Source of the DNA: UBA1049 sp964525815
GTDB lineage: Bacteria > Bacillota > Clostridia > Oscillospirales > CAG-382
NCBI GenBank assembly: GCA_964525815.1
Contig: CAZGJQ010000060.1
Span: forward strand, 1-11,982
Direction: 5' to 3'
DNA: 11,982 nucleotides
Each line of letters begins with the position of its first letter. Within the stretch, counting starts at the first letter, position 1. The notes below the pieces were generated by a model. That model was not told the DNA's origin. It made no database searches and worked only from the letters and a program-made list of their open reading frames with translations. A program made the translations under genes and the position numbers. Positions 6,311 to 11,982 of this stretch are shown here, one piece after another.

Positions 6311-6442
6311 TTATGACCACCAGCCCTCAGGGGCTTCAAATGTGTTATCCCCTTCGGTTGTAGCAAGTCCGCTCTCTGTGATTATGTCCTCAACTTCAAA
6401 CCTTATAAGCTCGAGTTCAGGAGATATGTATGTTTTTTTCAT
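6311..6442 (-). CDS. 43-residue peptide, last gene of the dockerin/cohesin-like operon
   Basis: This short gene starts at ATG 6442 behind AAGGGGGAAG, 13 bases after the stop of the 359-residue protein, and ends 28 bases before a terminator. Spacing, ribosome binding site and stop all suggest it is translated. The product starts MKKTYISPELELIRFEVED, continues IITESGLATTEGDNTFEAP and ends EGWWS. A basic start with YxxPxL is followed by a predicted short strand or helix and a small, polar, Gly/Thr-rich tail with a Trp pair. Similar short 'KKxYxxPxLE' proteins are, to my recollection, common in Oscillospirales without assigned function. YxxPxL is also the leader motif of lasso-peptide precursors, but no modification genes are in view. 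It has no signal peptide. Function unknown. Confidence 0.7.
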   Translation of the reverse strand: MKKTYISPELELIRFEVEDIITESGLATTEGDNTFEAPEGWWS

Positions 6443-6455
6443 TTATACTTCCCCC

Positions 6456-7535
6456 TTACTCATCAAAATCGTCTGAAGCGGCTAAGACGGCGTTGTAGTT
6501 ACGAACAAGCGGATCGCCGTAAACGATTTCACCGTCTGCGTAAACAATAAACGGTACCGCAGTTACGTCGGTTGCAAGATTTGCATCCGGTACGTTAAGA
6601 AGAGTTACGAAGTATACGAACTTGTCATACAGTCCGAACGCTCTTCCGGGTACGAAATCGCTTGCAGAAATTCCAATTGCCTGCACCTTTACTACGCCGG
6701 TCTCGTTTTCAGCGGAAAACGGATTAGCAAGATAGTAATCCATATCAAGTGTATCTGCTCCGAGCTTTGCTGTCGGGTACAGAAGCATTCCTATCTCTTC
6801 AACTTCCTTGAGGTCTTTCTTATTGTACTCTGAGCCGAACCTTATTCCCTTGAGTGCCTGGTTAACCTTAGCACCGAGAGACTTAACAGGATCAACATCA
6901 GCAGCTCCACCGTTGAGCTTTACAACAGCGCTTGTACCTTCGGATACTAAGTCGTATGACAAACCTACTGGCTTATGCTGTGCCTGAGTAAAATTAAATG
7001 AAAATGTTACATTTGCAGGTTCCGCACTTAAAGGCTTGAAGTACAAAAAGCATATAGCTGCTTCTGTTAAGGTGTAGGTCTGAGGGGGGAATCCGGCTAC
7101 CGTATAGTTCCAGTTGCCTGCACTTGCCTTATTTGTAATAAGGTTTCCAGGTTCTCTGTTACCGGTTAACTCATCATTTACAACACCAGTTGTTCCTGTA
7201 GGGATTCTACCAGAATAAGCACTTAATATATCCTCCCCGTCTGTTGCATAAATGAGTTGAATCTTTGAAGCATCCCACGAAATATCTATTTGTGTCCAAC
7301 AAATAGGTGTTGAGACCGAATCATATTCTACGGCAACTGCAAAAAGATCATCTGGGAAACCTCCAGTCTCTGTTCCAAGATAGTTTACATTATTCTCAGC
7401 ATCTACACCATAATATGGATTAAATCCAAACTGTACAACATCATCCTCAGCGGATGCGGTTGTCATCAGAATACTGCTGAAAACCATTATTACTACCAGC
7501 AACAGAGCAAGTTTCCTAATTGCTTTAGTTTTCAT
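6456..7535 (-). CDS. secreted protein with cohesin-like domain and C-terminal GIRF-type domain
   Basis: The 359-residue product has a signal peptide at 1-29 (MKTKAIRK, long hydrophobic core, TTASA). Residues about 62-212 look like a cohesin-type beta-sandwich: DDLFAVAVEYDS, then CWTQIDISWDASKIQLI (a fit to 'f.i.yDp..l.'), a long middle loop, AAICFLYFKPLSA near 159-171, and SAVVKLNGG near 202-210. Residues about 215-352 form a second domain with SLGAKVN, KGIRFG (229-233), GMLLYP (249-254) and IVYADGEIVYGDPLVRNY (330-347). I associate this pattern with secreted Clostridia proteins, but it has no name I can give. There is no dockerin or anchor. AAAGGAG (7541-7547) is 5 bases before the ATG, and the gene begins 21 bases after the dockerin protein's stop. 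The cohesin call is a pattern match that could be wrong; a CBM2-like or other Ig-like fold is possible. Confidence 0.8.
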   Translation of the reverse strand: MKTKAIRKLALLLVVIMVFSSILMTTASAEDDVVQFGFNPYYGVDAENNVNYLGTETGGFPDDLFAVAVEYDSVSTPICWTQIDISWDASKIQLIYATDGEDILSAYSGRIPTGTTGVVNDELTGNREPGNLITNKASAGNWNYTVAGFPPQTYTLTEAAICFLYFKPLSAEPANVTFSFNFTQAQHKPVGLSYDLVSEGTSAVVKLNGGAADVDPVKSLGAKVNQALKGIRFGSEYNKKDLKEVEEIGMLLYPTAKLGADTLDMDYYLANPFSAENETGVVKVQAIGISASDFVPGRAFGLYDKFVYFVTLLNVPDANLATDVTAVPFIVYADGEIVYGDPLVRNYNAVLAASDDFDE

Positions 7536-7556
7536 AAAAACTCCTTTGTATGTTTT

Positions 7557-10500
7557 TTAGTTATTTGCTGGCCAATCATATATCAAACCAGCAATCATAT
7601 TTAACATAACATTAATATCAGTAGCAGTAAATTCTCCGTCGCCATCAACATCGGCAGCTAATTCTTGTGCTATGTCAAGAACGGCAAGACCAGCTATACC
7701 ATTAAGTGCCAAGTTAATATCGGTTGCAGTGAATTCACCGTCGCCATCGAGGTCACCAAGTATTACATTGGGAACAAGCTCGTTCTTGGCAAGGATAATA
7801 TCGATTGCTGCATCATCGAGCAGGGTCTGAGCCTCTGCGTCAAAGCCGCCTGCGTCGATATAATCAACCAAGCTCTGAAGCGAGAAGGGCTCTACCTCAA
7901 CCGGTTCGGCTACAGAAACCTCGGTAAGAGAGATGAACTCCCAAACTACCTTGCCATCTGTTTCAAACGGGCTGGGTCCGAAGTTAAACTCGACTCCGAT
8001 GTACTGAGCGTCAACTTCCCCTATGTCGAATACAGCTTCGATTACACCGTATTCGCCGGCTGCTGCCGCACCATCAAATGTGAAGGTTCCGAGAGAAGTG
8101 TAGCTAACACCGTCAACCGAGTAGCTGAGTCTTACCTCATTGTCTCTCGGAAGACCTATCATTACATTATAGCAGTGATAGAAATCAAGTATAACCTTAT
8201 CGATTGTTCTTACCTCGTCAAGATTAAGCACAAGCTCTACTGTCGGGTTAAGAAGCTCATCGGTGCAAACCTTGTTATTAAACAGAACCGCACCTGAGAA
8301 GCTACCCCAGTTACCTGCACCGGATACCTTATCGCCGTCAACAAGAAGCGTAAGGTCACCTACACCTACTTCGGTTTCATCAGAAAGGTTAGTAACATCA
8401 TCTACATAAGGTCCTACTCCTCCGAATACGGAAAGCGTTCCTCCGAGTTTGAAGAAGTAATCCTCAATAGCTTCGATGAAGTCAGCCCAAGTCTCTTCGG
8501 TAAAGTCAGCCTCGTCAAGATTGCGTATCTGATCGATAGCATTGTCGATGGCTGTCGTATCCGCATCAGGTACATAATACTTAACAGTTGCAGAATAATC
8601 GTACTTACCTACTGTGAAATAGGTGTTTGCAAGCTCATCTCTTGCACCGGAATCGATAATTGCAAAATCGGTTGCATCGGTGTAGAGATATACTGCATCG
8701 CCAACTTCCACAGAATTTATAAACGCTCCGCTTCCGGATACACCACCATGTACAGCTATAATAAATCCGTCTGCGGGAACAACAACATCGGTCTTTTCGC
8801 CTGCGGGTCTGCCGAGTACATCATACTTAGCGGTAATCTCGTAGCGTGCATTAACGTCGCTCCACTCGACCACTGCAAGATAGAAGTAGTTATAATCCTC
8901 GGGGTCACCCTCAAAGATAGCAGAAATCTCGCCAATAGTTGCTGCTGCGTTTCCTTCTACTCTTGTAAGAAGAGTAACCACATCAGCTAAGAATGCGTTA
9001 TTGTTTGTAACATCCATTTTAGCTATGGGTGTCGGGGTTACCGGTACTTCACCTTCTTCAGTCGAAGCGCCGGGGAAGGAGAAGTATGCATCTGCGAATG
9101 TGTCGCCCGGCTTTGTATAAAGCGGGTCAACATTGTACAGATAGACCTTGTTTCCTGCCTTAAGTCCGGCAAATGTACCGAAGTCAGCGGATGCAGAGTG
9201 AACACCTAATATGAATCCGCCTGCGGGTATTTCGACATTGGTATGATCCTCAAACAGATTATACTTCGCCGTTACCACATAAGCGTCATCAGCTTCGCTC
9301 CACTCGCAAACGGCAAGATGCCAATACCAGTAATTGTTTCCGGTAAGCTCGCCGAGTGTCATGGACTGACCTACTTTACTCGAAGTAAGTAATGCGGTAC
9401 CTACTGCCCATTCGGTTGTGAAGTTAATGGCTATTTCGGTATTCTCCTGAGCAAGTCCCGGTTCGAATCCATAATCATACAAGCTGAAGCCCGTTATAAT
9501 CTTAGGATCGGTTGTACCGAGAGTGTTTGTTCCAAGCTCCATATCATAAGGAGAAATATAAACTCCGGTGTATGAACCGTCTCCCTGCTGCTCCGCATAA
9601 TTTATATTATTGGACAAGAAGCTCGTAGACATAGCCGACGAGACCGCTCCAACCCAATTCTCCGAAGCATAGGCATAAAGCAACCTGGAGTCAACTCCGC
9701 TGGAATGAACAGCATTGTTAATCACTATTGCAAATCCACCCGTAGGAACGGTTACCGTAACATCGGGATCTGTCAGGAGGTTAACACCTGCGCCGCTAAG
9801 CTCAAACAAACCCGTAAATTCGGTAGGAGAAAATACATAAACCGCAGACCAGCGGAAGTTCTTTCCTGCGCTGGTTACATCGGATGTGTAAATGCTGGTT
9901 GTACCTGTTGTTACATAAGCACCGATATTGGTAACCGAGAAGCTCTCGTGAGGTGTAAAGTACGCACCGAGTTCAGCTTCAACCGAAGCCTTAGGCACTT
10001 TACGAACTGCTTTAATATTGCATTCATAGCCGTCCTCATACCAAAGAACCTCGTTCTCGGCGCCGTCAAGGATTGCCTCGTACTCCGGATCAAATCCGTA
10101 GAAGTAAACCTTCTCGCCTACCTCAAACTGCTGCATGCTGGTCATCATAGGAGATGCATACGCGTTTGTGTAGTTGGGAAGTCCCTCATACTGAGTATAT
10201 CCCTGAGCAACAAGTGCGGGGTAGTTGTTACCGTGGTTAACACCGTAAACGAAACCGTTCTCCGGTATTGCCATGGGTGCGGTCTGTCCGCTTCCGCCGC
10301 GGAAGTCGGTTGCGGTTACTTCGTAGTAGCCCGCTTCGTTCCATGTAAACTGAACGAGGTTCCACCAAGCGTTGGTAACAGTCTCACCGAATTTTGAGTT
10401 GTATATAACGCCAGCTCCTTCCTCGGACTCATTGAAGTGAGATACGAAGAAATCAACTTCAATCGGAACTATTGTCGGATCATACTCAACAGCTATAACC

Positions 10501-11982
10501 TCTGAAGCAAATACAAATGTCTTAGCTCCGCAGTCAGTGGTATATTTTACATACCTTGCTGTAATAGTATAGGGAAGAATCAATGTAGCGTAGGTCAGAC
10601 CTTCTGCCGGTGTGTGATCCATTTCACCGAGATATGTCCAGGTCTCGCCGTCATCGGATACCGAAACGGAGATTCCGTCCGGTCCGCCGATTCCGTAGCC
10701 GGTTTGCTGCCAGAAAGCCATCCTGAAGGCTGACAGCGCCGAAGCTTCTTCAAGATCAACGGTTACATAACCGTAATCAGCTCTGTAGAAGCCTACTGTA
10801 TCAACATTGTAAGCCGTTGCTACAGTACCATCGGTAAGTTTTATACCATCGTCTAAATAATTACCGCCGGATCCTATGGCAGCAAGAGGATTTTCGCCGA
10901 CAACAGATGCTGTATAGCTATTACCCTCGGCAACATTGACTCCGGTCAAAGCTGCGTCAGAAACAACCGCTTGTGCGTCAAACTTAACGCCGAACGGGCT
11001 GTAAGCTCCATCAACCTCTGTAATGAGCGAGAGAGTCATCCTGCCTATAAGGTTGGTCTGCGGTGCAAGGGTCGAGATATCATATCCCACGGTAGCATCA
11101 CCGTAAAGATAACCGACAGCGCCGACAGACTGCTCTCTGAAAATAAGGTTTCCGTCGTTAATAGGATTCATACCGCCGTGAGTAGCGATAACAAATCCGT
11201 TTTCGGGAACAACCAAATCAGCTTTTTCCTGCTTGGTGGTATCTCCCATATCCTTATTGTAATATGTGAGCTCATAAGCGCCATAAATATCATTCCACTC
11301 ATAAACGCCGACTGTCCACCATGAAAGGTAGGTGCCGCCGCAAAGAGTGCCGACCGTCTCGCCTACATCCGTATAAATGTTTGCGAGCTGTCCAACCGCA
11401 TAAGTTCCGCCGACTCCGTTATCCGTAGCGGCCATTTCAGCGGACAGCCAATATGCGTTAACGTTTCCTATCGGAACATCGCCGGAAGGAAGATATTCGT
11501 TCTTAAACGCAGCGATTTCGCCGATAGCTGCGATTACATAGTCGTCTTCGGGAGGTGTGATAACAGCCTTTATGTAACGGGCTGCAATGCCTTCCTCAAG
11601 CTCAACTACATAGTTCTGTGTCTCTTTAAACTGTCCTCCGGTTTCACCGCCGTTATAATCCTGTGCAACACCGGAGCCCAGCAACTGATAATGTATACCG
11701 TTTGCAGAGGCATAGAAGGTTACGTCATCCGGGAAACAGATTCCCCAAGCAGCAACCTGTCCGGAGGACGCAACGAACTTGTGCATTCCTTCAACAGTCT
11801 CACCGAGGTCGATGATCTTGACTATTGTACCGTCAAGCTCTACATCAGGCGTTAAGGTTCCGGCATTTTCGCCAGTACCGCCGCCCTGCCAGCCTGCAAA
11901 GACGGTTCCGCCGATGGAATTAATGTCTCCATACACACCATTTGTAAGAAGAGTACCATCATCAATCCAGCCAGATCTTGTT
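7557..11982 (-). CDS. giant secreted dockerin protein with F5/8C-like domains and five repeated GF-H modules (5' end outside window)
   Basis: At least 1474 residues, numbered from the right edge, where the frame is still open; the GTG at 11936 is internal. Visible order: F5/8C-like domain 1 (about 1-160), module 1 (170-325), F5/8C-like domain 2 (335-500), module 2 (505-635), module 3 (675-855), module 4 (860-971), module 5 (980-1120), a helical FIVAR-like stretch (1139-1185), F5/8C-like domain 3 (1187-1360), a short helical linker (1365-1403), then a type I dockerin (1409-1468) and WPANN. F5/8C domains usually bind carbohydrate or other surface ligands. The dockerin should plug the protein into a cohesin-bearing partner outside the cell. 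No catalytic domain is visible, but one could lie N-terminal. The product must be secreted, although its signal peptide is beyond the window. It is first in an apparent operon with the cohesin-like protein. Confidence 0.88.
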   Translation of the reverse strand, partial: TRSGWIDDGTLLTNGVYGDINSIGGTVFAGWQGGGTGENAGTLTPDVELDGTIVKIIDLGETVEGMHKFVASSGQVAAWGICFPDDVTFYASANGIHYQLLGSGVAQDYNGGETGGQFKETQNYVVELEEGIAARYIKAVITPPEDDYVIAAIGEIAAFKNEYLPSGDVPIGNVNAYWLSAEMAATDNGVGGTYAVGQLANIYTDVGETVGTLCGGTYLSWWTVGVYEWNDIYGAYELTYYNKDMGDTTKQEKADLVVPENGFVIATHGGMNPINDGNLIFREQSVGAVGYLYGDATVGYDISTLAPQTNLIGRMTLSLITEVDGAYSPFGVKFDAQAVVSDAALTGVNVAEGNSYTASVVGENPLAAIGSGGNYLDDGIKLTDGTVATAYNVDTVGFYRADYGYVTVDLEEASALSAFRMAFWQQTGYGIGGPDGISVSVSDDGETWTYLGEMDHTPAEGLTYATLILPYTITARYVKYTTDCGAKTFVFASEVIAVEYDPTIVPIEVDFFVSHFNESEEGAGVIYNSKFGETVTNAWWNLVQFTWNEAGYYEVTATDFRGGSGQTAPMAIPENGFVYGVNHGNNYPALVAQGYTQYEGLPNYTNAYASPMMTSMQQFEVGEKVYFYGFDPEYEAILDGAENEVLWYEDGYECNIKAVRKVPKASVEAELGAYFTPHESFSVTNIGAYVTTGTTSIYTSDVTSAGKNFRWSAVYVFSPTEFTGLFELSGAGVNLLTDPDVTVTVPTGGFAIVINNAVHSSGVDSRLLYAYASENWVGAVSSAMSTSFLSNNINYAEQQGDGSYTGVYISPYDMELGTNTLGTTDPKIITGFSLYDYGFEPGLAQENTEIAINFTTEWAVGTALLTSSKVGQSMTLGELTGNNYWYWHLAVCEWSEADDAYVVTAKYNLFEDHTNVEIPAGGFILGVHSASADFGTFAGLKAGNKVYLYNVDPLYTKPGDTFADAYFSFPGASTEEGEVPVTPTPIAKMDVTNNNAFLADVVTLLTRVEGNAAATIGEISAIFEGDPEDYNYFYLAVVEWSDVNARYEITAKYDVLGRPAGEKTDVVVPADGFIIAVHGGVSGSGAFINSVEVGDAVYLYTDATDFAIIDSGARDELANTYFTVGKYDYSATVKYYVPDADTTAIDNAIDQIRNLDEADFTEETWADFIEAIEDYFFKLGGTLSVFGGVGPYVDDVTNLSDETEVGVGDLTLLVDGDKVSGAGNWGSFSGAVLFNNKVCTDELLNPTVELVLNLDEVRTIDKVILDFYHCYNVMIGLPRDNEVRLSYSVDGVSYTSLGTFTFDGAAAAGEYGVIEAVFDIGEVDAQYIGVEFNFGPSPFETDGKVVWEFISLTEVSVAEPVEVEPFSLQSLVDYIDAGGFDAEAQTLLDDAAIDIILAKNELVPNVILGDLDGDGEFTATDINLALNGIAGLAVLDIAQELAADVDGDGEFTATDINVMLNMIAGLIYDWPANN
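7578..7757 (-). other. type I dockerin domain (C-terminal)
   Basis: Two calcium-binding loop-helix repeats have the same 12-residue loop except at position 2: DLDGDGEFTATD (residues 1410-1421 of the visible chain) and DVDGDGEFTATD (1444-1455). Loop positions 1, 3, 5 and 12 are all Asp, as needed for calcium. Each loop is followed by a helix ending NGIAGL or NMIAGL. The pair of residues usually involved in cohesin recognition (loop positions 10 and 11) is Ala-Thr in both halves. The two copies differ at synonymous positions, so they are not a recent DNA duplication. Confidence 0.95.
8622..11474 (-). repeat. five diverged copies of the GF-H extracellular module
   Basis: Five segments of the giant protein share one pattern: an aromatic-rich strand, then a Y/F-E-hydrophobic-T strand, then a hydrophobic-P-x-x-GF-x4-H/N motif, often followed by VGxxVYLY. 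Copies lie near 11474-11007 (WTVGVYEWN, VVPENGFVIATHGG), 10469-10077 (WNLVQFTWN, IPENGFVYGVNHG), 9959-9417 (RWSAVYVFS, TVPTGGFAIVIN), 9404-9069 (WHLAVCEWS, IPAGGFILGVHS) and 9044-8622 (FYLAVVEWS, VPADGFIIAVHGG). Copies 4 and 5 are most alike. Copy 3 is closest to the module in the two membrane-anchored paralogues. Boundaries are approximate. Confidence 0.8.

Noticed and set aside
6311..6442. Reading the 43-residue peptide as a lasso-peptide precursor
   Set aside because: YxxPxL fits a leader, and a core beginning at Gly25 would have Asp at core position 8. However, the expected Thr at -2 of the core is not there, and no RRE, protease or cyclase gene is in the window. Kept only as a possibility.
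7665..10397. Long + strand open frames (7665-8297 and 9705-10397) opposite the giant protein
   Set aside because: They lie wholly antisense to a clear multidomain coding region, give Cys/Asn/Ile-rich products without domain patterns, and lack supporting signals.
11934..11936. GTG at 11936 as the start of the giant protein
   Set aside because: The frame continues to the window edge with F5/8C-like sequence (WIDDGTLLTNG) and no stop, and no signal peptide follows the GTG.
1..11982. CRISPR array, tRNA, rRNA or insertion sequence
   Set aside because: No regularly spaced identical repeats, cloverleaf, rRNA-like stretch, transposase frame or flanking inverted repeats were seen on either strand.

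Overview
The window looks like chromosomal DNA from an anaerobic Gram-positive of the class Clostridia, most likely a gut- or rumen-type Oscillospirales/Ruminococcaceae relative. This is an inference from several features: a type I dockerin, secreted proteins with Ser/Glu-rich linkers and a C-terminal membrane anchor, a DUF1858 redox-disulfide protein, AGAAAGGA-type ribosome binding sites, textbook sigma-A promoters, and a short ThrRS with Firmicutes-like motifs. No rRNA, tRNA, CRISPR array, transposase or phage gene was seen.

Left half, + strand (1-4456), housekeeping genes. The order is: the 3' end of a multi-pass membrane protein, probably the C-terminal domain of a P-type cation ATPase; a 70-residue DUF1858 protein; a glycerophosphodiester phosphodiesterase; a decayed 5' stub of mscL that is too short to have been called; a BadF/BadG-type sugar kinase resembling N-acetylglucosamine kinase; and thrS with its own promoter and a strong terminator. 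The ThrRS lacks the N-terminal TGS domain.

Right half, - strand (4475-11982), surface and secreted proteins. The rightmost gene runs off the window and encodes at least 1474 residues of a secreted multidomain protein. It has three discoidin-like (F5/8C) domains, five copies of a module I do not recognise by name, and a C-terminal type I dockerin. Twenty-one bases downstream is a 359-residue secreted protein with a cohesin-like beta-sandwich and a second C-terminal domain. Thirteen bases further on is a 43-residue peptide gene, then a terminator. These three look like one operon.

Beyond that terminator lie two tandem paralogues, each a single-transcript unit with a perfect TTGACA-N17-TATAAT promoter. 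Each encodes a signal peptide, one copy of the same unnamed module found in the giant protein, an acidic Ser/Glu/Pro linker, and a C-terminal transmembrane anchor with a basic tail.

The most interesting reading is that 4475-11982 is a cell-surface display locus. A new extracellular module (motif IPxxGFxxxxH) is used five times in a dockerin-bearing giant protein and once in each of two highly expressed membrane-anchored proteins, and a cohesin-like partner is co-transcribed with the giant protein. The repeated module, the gene order and the promoters are seen in the sequence. The cohesin assignment and the joint function are inference.
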